Positions 1-6,175 of a DNA stretch of 9,197 nt are shown piece after piece (position 1 is the stretch's first letter; each line of letters begins with the position of its first letter). Both the position numbers and the translations under genes were made by a program. This stretch comes from Acidobacteriota bacterium (lineage in GTDB: Bacteria; Acidobacteriota; Terriglobia; Terriglobales; Acidobacteriaceae), in contig QIAW01000406.1 of the NCBI GenBank assembly GCA_003225655.1, forward strand, positions 1 through 9,197, read 5' to 3'. The notes beneath the pieces were generated by a model. The model had not been told where the DNA came from. It made no database searches and saw only the letters and a list, made by a program, of their open reading frames with translations.

Positions 1-611
1 GCGCTGGCCGCTCCTGCTCCGACCGCGGGATCCTGGAAGAAGAGAATGCCTTCCATCGGCCCGCTGTGCGGCGCGGTAAGCGTGGAGACAACCGAACTAT
101 CCACCGAGACTGGGCCATAGGTGAAGCCAAGTCCCTGTGTCAGGATGAATGTGACTCCGTCGCCGCGCAGACGGCTGTGGCCCTTGACGTTCAAGCCGCC
201 CCCGGCGAGAACGTAGGTACCGGGTTTGAACCTGACATCCGCCTCTTCTTTTCCACCCATGATCGTGATCCCGTTGCAGTAGGTTCCGGGTTCAAGCCTG
301 GCTTCTTCAGCGTGGACCATGAAATTGGTATGGTCGCAGCTAGTCGCGGCTGCTGGCGCTTTCAGGAAGCGGAATGGATCTGGCTGCACTAGGGTGCCCA
401 CACTCGGTGCGGGAGAAATGGTGACGCCAGCATTGGTAGCGACTCCACCAACGACCTGGATATTCTCTGCCGTAAGCGTTCCGGTGCCGGTCAGGTTCAA
501 AGCCGTGGCGCTCGATGAATTCACCGCTACCCCGCAATCGACGTTGACGTTGAACGGTCCGTTGAACGTCAATCCATTTGCGGCGGTCTGGTTCAGCGCA
601 TAGATGCAAGC
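1..611 (-). other. TadG-like C-terminal region (residues ~1289-1491, incomplete)
   Basis: From C1290 on, the protein changes character to short Gly/Ser/Thr-rich strands with four cysteines (1290, 1314, 1379, 1399). The pattern is VDCGVAVNSSSATAL, then ISPAPSVGTLVQPDPF, PGTYCNGI, FKPGTYVLAGGGLNVKG and GDGVTFILT. This order (Cys-Gly-Val-Asn-Ser-Ser, PDP, PGxYC, PGTY, GGG, GxGVTF) matches what I remember of the C-terminal part of TadG/Flp pilus-assembly proteins in Proteobacteria and Acidobacteria, probably a beta-helical or stacked-strand extracellular unit. It continues past the left edge, so its end is unknown. Confidence 0.6.
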
Positions 612-3600
612 CTGTGGGACCAGCGTCATGGCCAGTACTCCAATGTTGTCATCGTTCGGCAAGGTAACGCTGGTTATAGTCTTGGAGCTGTTGAGGGGGA
701 ACAGGTAGCCATACATATCAACATGATGGCGACCGTGGTTGCCGCCTGAGAAGTTCCTGTAACCGGCATCTTTTGCTATCGACTCGCCCGGGAAGTGCGC
801 TGCCAGGGCAAACCAGTCGGTGAAGCCCTGCGTGAACGAATCGGAGGTGCCATCGCTGTAATTGACCTTCACTATTTGCGCTGACTGGTCGCCGTTCACT
901 GCCGCGGCAAACATCTGCAACGAAGCGAATTTGCCCGCGGGCAGGGCGACAGCCTGGTTCGCGGAGGGGACCACATCCGGAGCATTCGCCGGCCCAAGCT
1001 GGAACAAGGTGCCGTCGAAAGTTATGGCAAACGAGCCAATCTGATTTGCCGAGTAGGCGGCGCCTGCGCCGTCGAAGCCGCCGCTGCCGCTGAAGGTTGA
1101 GCCATCGGTATAGATCCCCGTCTTGATGAACGCCGAGGTCAGGTCGACCTGCACGGGTGAGGCTGCCTCTTCTCTGATGTCGAGCGCGATATGAATCGTA
1201 TGGGTCAGGAGCACACGTGCGCTGTCATCATCACCGTCATCGTCACCATCATCGTCGCCATGGCCGCCAAATGTTCCCGTAACGGTGATGGCAAATGTCC
1301 CCACATGCGCGGACTTATTGGCGAATAATATTAACCTGCTCGTATTTCTGCCCGTCCGGCGAAGGAACGCTCTCACGCCTTTCGGTAAATCCGAAACCGA
1401 GAGATGGACCCGATGTCTGAAGCCGTTGAGCGGCGTTACCGTGATCGTGCTGGTTGCGGTCGTATCCGGAATGATGCTTAAACTGCTGGGGAATGCAGAA
1501 AGGGCAAAGTCCGGAGTTGTGCTATGCGAAGGCAGCAGGGTCATCGCCAGCACCATGGCTCGTGGTTCCGCCAGGGTGACACTGCTCACCGTCTTGGCCG
1601 GATTGAGTGGCAGGAAATACGCATACAGATTGAACGGCCGGTTGTCCTTGGTGCCGTCGGAGTTATCACGGTAGGGCATCGGAACCGCTACAGATTCGCC
1701 GGGGAAGTTCTGCGGCGTAAACCAGTCGCTGACGCCTTGGACAATAGGATCGGTACTGCCATCCGCATAGGTGACGGTAAAGATTGCCGAAGAGGCATTG
1801 CCGTTGACCGGCGGCTGCCAGCACACCAAGTTGCGAGAATTGTCCCGCAGGCAGCGGAACCGTGATGCCGCTCACTACGTCGGGCACGTTGGGCGGACCA
1901 ATGGTGAAGGGAATCCCGGTGAAGCTGAGCGACGGCCCTCCCAGTTGGTTCGCTGAATAAGCGGCGCCGCCACCATCGAGGCCGCCGTTCGGGTCGAACA
2001 TTGTGCCGTCGGTTACGATGCCGGCGACGTTGTATACGGAAGAAAGATCGACGATCACGCTTCCAGCGCCGTTCCGATTCACGGTGAGGAATGCAACCGT
2101 GCTATGGGTTGTGCTGCCTGAAGTAGCCGCAATGGTCAGCGGGAAGCTCCCGAAGGCCATCGCAGCGGCCGCGGAAATATTCAGGGTGGCAGTGCCGGAA
2201 CCGCTGATGGAGGCAGGAGTGAAGCTGCCGGTAGTTCCCGCAGGCAGCCCGCTCACGCTCAGGGACACACTTCCGCTGAACCCATTGACCGGCGTTATGG
2301 CCGTGGTATAGCTGGCCACGCCACCGACGGCAACGGTCTGGAAATTCGGCGTCGCAGAAACCAGGTAATCAGGGGTCGCTGGGGCCGCAGTGCCGTAAAC
2401 CTGAAATTCATAAACGGAGGCCGGGTTGGTTGCGCTGGTGGGCGAAAGCACAACCAGTCGTACAAAGCGGCCGATGGCCGGCGTGATGTCATGCGTGGCA
2501 ATGCTGAACAGGTTGCCCGTCACGTTGGCCACGGTCTCAAAGTTGGTTCCATCCACGCTGACCTGGACCATGTAGCTTTGAATATTCATCCCCAGGTCCT
2601 CGCCTCCCGCTCCGGCGAACTCAAGCACAAAACGGTTGAGGCTGAAGTTGGAGCCCAGGTCAACCTGCAGGAAGGGATTGGTGGCCGCGGAGCACCACTT
2701 ATCCGCGGGACCGCCTTCGGCGCTGCCGTTGAATGCCTTGTCAGGCGTGTCAGCAGGATCGCACGACACACCGCCAGTTACTGGACTTCCCGTTGCGGGG
2801 CGATTGAGAGCCAGGTTCAGGGAAACCGGCGGCCCACTCTTTAATCCGTAAACAGAGACGAAATTCGATTGTGAGGCCAGAAACACTTTGCCGTTGGCTT
2901 CCACCGGTGGACTGCCTTTGGCGAAATTCAGGGTGTCATCCCCCGGCCCGGTGCTGGACCACAGCAGATTCAAGTTCTCGGCATTGAACGCGTACAGGTG
3001 GCCAGCGACTGTCATCTGGTTGGCATCGCCGTTGCGCGGGATCGAGGCCCACAATACGCCGCTCCCCGGGGTGTTACCATTCGCAGAAATTACCATGTGG
3101 CCGCCGGGCATGCCCGCAGGAGCCAGAACACCACCGTCGCTGAACGACGGCACTTGAAACATTTTCGCGACCGGATCGAAGCGGTAGCCATGCAGAAAGT
3201 CGTTCTCGCCCCAGACGTATAAATTCATTCCTTGAGGGCTGTTCCAAACCGGACTGGCGTTGTGAATGTGGTGGGTTCCCGTGCCGCGAATGGTGGGGTC
3301 CACGGCCTGCAAGACCTGTTGAATCTCGGTATCGCCGGCGGCAAAGTGTCCCAGGTTACCGGTATCCACGAGGTAAACCTTGCCCTCTTTGGCGCCTGTG
3401 GTCACAAAATTAGTGCCGGGCAACAGGACCGGTCCCGAGGGATTGAAGTCAAGGTCGGTGTTATCCAGGTTGTTGAAGTTGCTGGCCGTGAAAAAATCCG
3501 TCAGCGTGAGCGTCGTGGGCGCCAGCTTCAGCATGGATTCGGAAAAATCCGTAGTGCCATTATTGGAGCCGTTGCCTGTGGTGATGTACAAGTTGCCTGC

Positions 3601-4476
3601 GGCATCTATGGCAGGCGCAGCCCCCGACATCCAGGCGGAAGCCCCGACGCCGTTCGGCGTGGTATTGAAGGCTCCAAGTCGCGCCAAAGAGGTGGCATCA
3701 AAGCTCATCATCCAGCCGTGATAGGGATGAGTGTCGCAGTAGGAAGACCATCCTACGTAAACCACGCCCTGAGAAAGAGCCAGGCCGGGGCGCTGGTTTG
3801 CTGTTACCGGGTTGAACATGACTACGGTCCCGTTACCTCCCTCGCCCGTTCCGGGGAAGGTCACAGTCTGATCGATGACCGTCGGGCTGCCCGCGCGCTC
3901 AAGGCCCGTGGTGATATCAATGGCGTGCAGTCTTTGCATGGTGGCCGTACCTTCGACCGTGCGGGCCACGAAGTACATCGTATGCGTGGTTCCATCAATC
4001 ACGGGAGTGCCAACAATGCCGATGTTGGCAAGGTTGCCAAAATTTCCATTGCCCAGAAAGTCTCTGTACGTGCCGCAAGCCTGGCCCACTTCGTTGTTGT
4101 GCGTCGGACGGCCGGCGCCGTTGAAGCTGCGCTGCCATAGTGGGGGGCCGAAGGTGTCCGCATCGAAGGCGTAGACCGTGTTGTTGACTGTGGCTACGAA
4201 AATCACGTTGTGCATGCCGCCTGCGATCGAAAGGTTCGACACATAGAGTATGCCGGCAAAAACCTGGTCATCTACCGGCAGCATGAAGAGTTTTCCGAAC
4301 TGCGCGGGATTCACGTTCGAGCTGTTGAGAATGCTCTCAGACAGGTTGGCCCCCGTGCGCTGGTTGTCGTAGTTCCTGGTCAGGACATTCACTTGTGCCC
4401 AGGCTGCAGATACCATGGTCAAAATGACGGCAACCGCCATCATCACTCGAAGAGGGAAGCCAGTTCGTATTTTCAT
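1..4476 (-). CDS. Secreted multidomain PQQ-propeller/discoidin/Ig protein, frameshifted, 3' end beyond left edge
   Basis: The ATG at 4476 follows AAGGA with a 7-nt spacer, and 1491 codons lie in the window. Residues 1-28 form a signal peptide (basic start, hydrophobic core, cut after AWA). Residues ~28-547 match the PQQ-like propeller proteins common in Acidobacteria (NYDNQRTGANL, TVYAFDAD, QRLHAIDITTG, NTTPNGVG). A discoidin domain (~553-696, LALNRPATGS to VYEFQVYG) follows, then an Ig-like domain (~703-800), a repeated domain (806-982 and 1107-1287), an Ig-like segment between the copies ending in an Asp-rich linker, and a TadG-like end (from 1289). An extra base at about 1808-1809, after residue 889, shifts the frame; in the second frame no stop occurs from 1808 to base 1, and homology resumes at once (VNGNASSAIF). 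The family is exported and probably binds surfaces or carbohydrate; no catalytic residues were identified. It is either a broken gene or carries a sequencing indel. The domain calls are from memory of the families. Confidence 0.85.
615..1157 (-). repeat. Tandem protein domain, copy 2 (residues ~1107-1287)
   Basis: The second copy is intact and lies in the post-frameshift frame. It aligns with copy 1 along its whole length, with one short indel (PDVVSGI-TVPLPAG against PDVVPSANQAVALPAG) and a His-rich loop (GGNHGRHHVD) where copy 1 has DGTKDNRPFN. The alignment by eye is strong enough to act as an internal reference for the reading frame of copy 1. Confidence 0.75.
1224..1256 (-). repeat. Asp-rich (DDDG)n linker
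   Basis: Three Asp-Asp-Asp blocks separated by single Gly residues (residues 1074-1084) are encoded by GAT/GAC codons with a 12-nt period. They sit in the Ig-like segment between the two copies of the repeated domain. Such acidic linkers can bind calcium or act as flexible, solvent-exposed spacers; no consensus EF-hand or dockerin loop is seen. Confidence 0.7.
1530..2061 (-). repeat. Tandem protein domain, copy 1 (residues ~806-982)
   Basis: This is the first of two copies of a ~180-residue domain of unassigned fold within the propeller protein. Landmarks shared with copy 2 are VDL.S, TDG..F, GAAYSANQ.G, GP.N.PDVV, LPAG.F, AAAVNG, DG..D...QG..DWF, FPGES, a Y.F.LN..KT..SVTL block and VLAMTL.P. 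The frameshift falls inside this copy. From memory, similar segments occur at the ends of secreted glycoside hydrolases and other extracellular proteins in Acidobacteria and Actinobacteria. A carbohydrate-binding beta-sandwich is the likely role, but this is inference. Confidence 0.75.
1808..1809 (-). other. Single-base frameshift site
   Basis: On the minus strand, codons GCA GCC GCC (AAA, residues 887-889) are followed by one surplus G before GTC AAC GGC (VNG). The second copy of the same domain reads AAAVNG without the extra base (around 888-904), so the intended frame is clear. Removing one base from the CC at 1808-1809 restores one continuous reading frame from 4476 to the left edge. Confidence 0.85.
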
Positions 4477-4483
4477 CGTCCCA

Positions 4484-4488
4484 TCCTT
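4484..4488 (-). promoter_or_regulatory. Ribosome binding site of the propeller gene
   Basis: The minus strand reads AAGGA, 7 nt before the ATG at 4476. The overlapping upstream ATG at 4485 is followed by a stop after three codons (ATG GGA CGA TGA), so it is not the start. Confidence 0.65.
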
Positions 4489-4519
4489 GTCCTTCAGGTT
4501 GAATTAGAAAATTGTTATC

Positions 4520-4542
4520 GGGCACTCTCGCTCTGAGAACCC
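4520..4542 (-). other. Leader hairpin near the 5' end of the propeller gene
   Basis: On the minus strand GGGTTCTC-agagc-GAGAG-(TG)-CCC can fold into an 8-bp stem with one wobble pair and a 2-nt bulge. It is followed by GATAACAATTTTCT, which has no clean run of U, so an intrinsic terminator or attenuator is only a weak possibility. It lies 43-66 nt upstream of the start codon. Confidence 0.3.
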
Positions 4543-4588
4543 TGAGGACGTGCGCGGCGCGTTGCTTCCTGCTTGCTTGGCCTGTGCG

Positions 4589-4650
4589 GCGGGGATCGAA
4601 CCCCGCGTCCACGGCGTGCCCATCCAGCACGCCGGACGCGGAGATACCGC
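4589..4650 (-). other. Structured leader element with a tRNA/tmRNA T-arm-like hairpin
   Basis: In transcript order (minus strand) three hairpins follow each other. The first is GCGG-tatct-CCGC (4638-4650). The second is GCGTCC-GGCGTGC-loop of 7-GCACGCC-gt-GGACGC, 13 pairs with a 2-nt bulge (4605-4639). The third is GCGGGG-TTCGAT-CCCCGC (4589-4606). Bases at the junctions are shared, so not all can form fully at once. The stretch GGACGCGGGGTTCGAT followed by CCCCGCCGC is almost the 3' T-arm of tmRNA (for example GGACGCGGGTTCAACTCCCGCC in E. coli ssrA), but with a 6-nt loop instead of 7. No tmRNA 5' part, tag ORF or matching acceptor strand is present. It lies just after the promoter at 4666-4694, so it would be transcribed as the leader of the propeller gene. 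It could be a cis-acting RNA, a small RNA, or a decayed tRNA/tmRNA end. Confidence 0.4.
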
Positions 4651-4665
4651 CAACAGCAGGGCCGG

Positions 4666-4694
4666 AGTCTATCCAGAGAAGCTGCTGTTGTCAA
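4666..4694 (-). promoter_or_regulatory. Sigma70-type promoter for the propeller gene
   Basis: The minus strand carries TTGACA (4694-4689), a 17-nt spacer and TAGACT (4671-4666). The -35 matches consensus fully and the -10 matches at four of six positions. Transcription would start around 4659 and give a leader of about 180 nt before the ATG at 4476, containing the hairpins described separately. Confidence 0.6.
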
Positions 4695-4709
4695 GCAAAA
4701 TTGCGCCAG

Positions 4710-4770
4710 GGTAAACGATTATTTATAGGGATTTAACAGAGGGGTTAACGTTTACCTAATAGCGGTAAAC
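4710..4770. promoter_or_regulatory. Cluster of three GGTAAAC motifs (likely operator)
   Basis: GGTAAAC occurs at 4710-4716 and 4764-4770, and its reverse complement GTTTACC at 4750-4756. The last two form a perfect 7-bp inverted repeat with a 7-nt spacer (4750-4770). The first pairs with CGTTTACC as an 8-bp inverted repeat about 30 nt apart. All lie upstream of the TTGACA box, the nearest 15 bp away, which suits an activator or a looping repressor. No regulator gene is in the window. Confidence 0.45.
4722..4749 (-). promoter_or_regulatory. Possible second, weaker promoter
   Basis: GTTAAC (4749-4744), a 16-nt spacer and TATAAA (4727-4722) on the minus strand resemble a sigma70 promoter. The -35 is poor. 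The AT-rich stretch could instead serve as an UP-like element for the promoter at 4666-4694. Confidence 0.25.
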
Positions 4771-4847
4771 TGTCTCAAATCACGGTCTGGCGCCGAGACA
4801 TAGTTGGATGCGTAGACCAAAAGAAGTGGCTCTGATCCTCAAGAAAT

Positions 4848-4880
4848 CGTCATCCTGGAGCCGTAGGCGAGGGATCTCCG
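4848..4880. repeat. Acidobacteria-type extragenic repeat, one degenerate copy
   Basis: The stretch tcgtcatcctggagccgtaggcgagggatctcc resembles the 'gtcatcctgagc...gcgaaggatct' element scattered between genes in many Acidobacteria and other soil bacteria. It can form an imperfect hairpin around CCTGGAGCC-gta-GGCGAGGG. Only one copy is visible. The family assignment is from memory. Confidence 0.4.
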
Positions 4881-5047
4881 ATGGAAATTGGAACCACCCG
4901 CGGCTTAAATCGGACCAATGGGAATTTCTCACTCTCCGTAAGGGAGTTTTGAGGGGCGACACCTATTGCGGGATTACAGCTTGCCCAAAACGTGGTATCA
5001 CTTCGTCAATTCTTGAGCAATTTCAGTCATCATTCTACTGGCCGTCT

Positions 5048-5200
5048 TCAGAGTGCGGTGTTTACTTTATCGGTCTTTGCCTCGAAAATGCTGGTAACTC
5101 CTTGAAGAGCTTGATCTTTGACAATCCGAATATCGTTTAGCAGAAAGGGGTTCACTGTCGGCCCATTTTTCATGGCCTGCCTAAGGTGTCCGCAGATCAT
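5048..5200 (-). CDS. Small ORF of unknown function (50 codons)
   Basis: An ATG at 5200 (alternative ATG at 5173) opens 50 codons ending in TGA at 5048-5050. The product starts MICGHLRQAM and its second half (NDIRIVKDQALQGVTSIFEA) would form an amphipathic helix with alternating hydrophobic and charged residues. No signal peptide, membrane segment or known motif is visible. The ribosome binding site is weak (CAACGGGC before ATG 5200). It sits in a patch of about 44% GC (my count for 4981-5160: 79 of 180), below the neighbouring genes. It may be a real small protein, a fragment of a lost gene, or chance. Confidence 0.22.
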   Translation of the reverse strand: MICGHLRQAMKNGPTVNPFLLNDIRIVKDQALQGVTSIFEAKTDKVNTAL

Positions 5201-5368
5201 GCCCGTTGAAATTCAGAACAAGGGTAGGTGGCGAACCCAGGGTATGCGGAGTCGAGCTAGTACCCCACCCGCACCTCCATTTTCGCCAGCAATGACGCGG
5301 CTTCGGGCAACATCATGAGCGCCTGATCGGCTAGTTACTTGTACCCCCTCCCTCGCCCCAAAATTGAC
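5201..5368. other. Intergenic stretch downstream of the dehydrogenase gene
   Basis: I see no convincing gene here. A 20-codon minus-strand ORF (5257-5316, MMLPEAASLLAKMEVRVGY) reads like a plausible protein tail, but a stop lies ten codons upstream of its first ATG. No GC-rich hairpin followed by a T run that would terminate the minus-strand operon was found. Likewise 4808-5047 holds nothing beyond the extragenic repeat. Confidence 0.5.
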
Positions 5369-6124
5369 TTATGAGAAGCAAAATCCGCCATTGATATCAA
5401 CGGATGCGCCGTTGACGTACGATGCCCCGCTCGATGCCAGGTAAGCGACTAACGTGCCTATTTCAGAGGCGTCGGCCTGCCTTCCCAAGGGCGTCATAGC
5501 GGCAACGCGCTCGCGTACCTCCTGCTTGGTGAAGGTGTCTTGCAGCTTTGTCTTGGTCATGCCGGGGCAAATAGCGTTCACCCGGATACTTCGGGGGCCG
5601 AGCTCCTTCGCCAATCCGCGGGTGAAACTCATGATGGCTCCCTTGGCAGTGGCATAGGCCACCGCCCCCGGCCCGCCGCCATCGCGCCCGGCCTGCGATG
5701 AGACGTTGACGATGGCGCCGCCATCGCTCATGTAGGGCAATGCGGCTTTGGTCAGCAGAAAGGTGCTCTTGAGGTTCAGGTCAATGACCAGGTCCCAGAA
5801 CTCCTCTTCCATTTCTTCGATCTTTTTTCGGCCGCACATTCCGCCGGCATTGTTGACCAGGATGTCAATCGGCTGTTGCATCGTGCTCTGCACCTTGGCG
5901 ATGAATGCCTCGGTGTCGCTCCGCTGCGTAAGGTCCGCTTGAACCGCGAGCGCCTTGACCCCGATTTGACTTAGGCATTCTAAAGTCTCCTTTGCCTGCT
6001 CAGTGCTGTCGCGGTAGCAGAATGCGACGGAAGCGCCGCATTTTGCCAACTGTAATGAGATTGCACGGCCTATGTCCCGCGCTCCGCCTGAGACTACTGC
6101 CAGCTTGTCTGTTACGTTAACCAT
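5369..6124 (-). CDS. Classical short-chain dehydrogenase/reductase (SDR)
   Basis: This is a 251-residue Rossmann-fold NAD(P)H-dependent oxidoreductase, normal length for classical SDRs. Visible motifs are the glycine-rich turn SGGARDIG (12-19), NNAG (91-94), Asn117 in DLNLKS, Ser142/143 in VSSQAG, and the catalytic YATAK (Tyr157, Lys161), followed by NAICPGMTKTK and a C-terminal VDINGGF. The usual TGGARGIG is altered at two positions (T to S, G to D). Arg38 after the second strand favours NADP(H). The ATG at 6124 is chosen because AAAGGTGG lies 8 nt upstream; a GTG at 6136 has no such site. It is the last gene of the unit, 51 bp after the transporter, which suggests it acts on the imported sugar or sugar acid, as in gluconate or keto-sugar reductases. 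A FabG-like role cannot be excluded. Confidence 0.9.
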   Translation of the reverse strand: MVNVTDKLAVVSGGARDIGRAISLQLAKCGASVAFCYRDSTEQAKETLECLSQIGVKALAVQADLTQRSDTEAFIAKVQSTMQQPIDILVNNAGGMCGRKKIEEMEEEFWDLVIDLNLKSTFLLTKAALPYMSDGGAIVNVSSQAGRDGGGPGAVAYATAKGAIMSFTRGLAKELGPRSIRVNAICPGMTKTKLQDTFTKQEVRERVAAMTPLGRQADASEIGTLVAYLASSGASYVNGASVDINGGFCFS

Positions 6125-6132
6125 GTCACCAT

Positions 6133-6140
6133 CCACCTTT
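6133..6140 (-). promoter_or_regulatory. Ribosome binding site deciding the SDR start
   Basis: AAAGGTGG on the minus strand, 8 nt before ATG 6124, supports this start over the in-frame GTG at 6136, which overlaps it. Confidence 0.55.
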
Positions 6141-6175
6141 GATTTTTCGAAACCTGCTTTTTTGCCGACTCGGCT

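Noticed and set aside
1285..1865. Overlapping plus-strand ORFs of 129 and 113 codons
   Set aside because: They oppose the Ig-like segment and domain copy 1. The minus-strand frames carry the repeat homology, while these products have none.
3232..4140. 302-codon plus-strand ORF
   Set aside because: It lies wholly opposite the propeller domain, whose minus-strand reading has clear family motifs. The plus product is low-complexity, Arg/Gly/Val-rich, with no motif.
4584..4610. A genuine tRNA or tmRNA gene
   Set aside because: The T-arm-like hairpin has a 6-nt loop. No matching 5' acceptor strand, no canonical anticodon loop and no tmRNA tag region are present, so it is reported only as a structured element.
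4808..5140. 110-codon plus-strand ORF
   Set aside because: It has no ribosome binding site, no recognisable motif, overlaps the extragenic repeat, and its end overlaps the more protein-like minus-strand small ORF.
5257..5316. 20-codon minus-strand ORF ending KMEVRVGY
   Set aside because: It is too short, has a stop ten codons upstream of its first Met, and I cannot match it to any family.
6125..6136. GTG at 6136 as the SDR start
   Set aside because: The ATG at 6124 has AAAGGTGG at 8 nt, while the GTG lies within that site and lacks its own.
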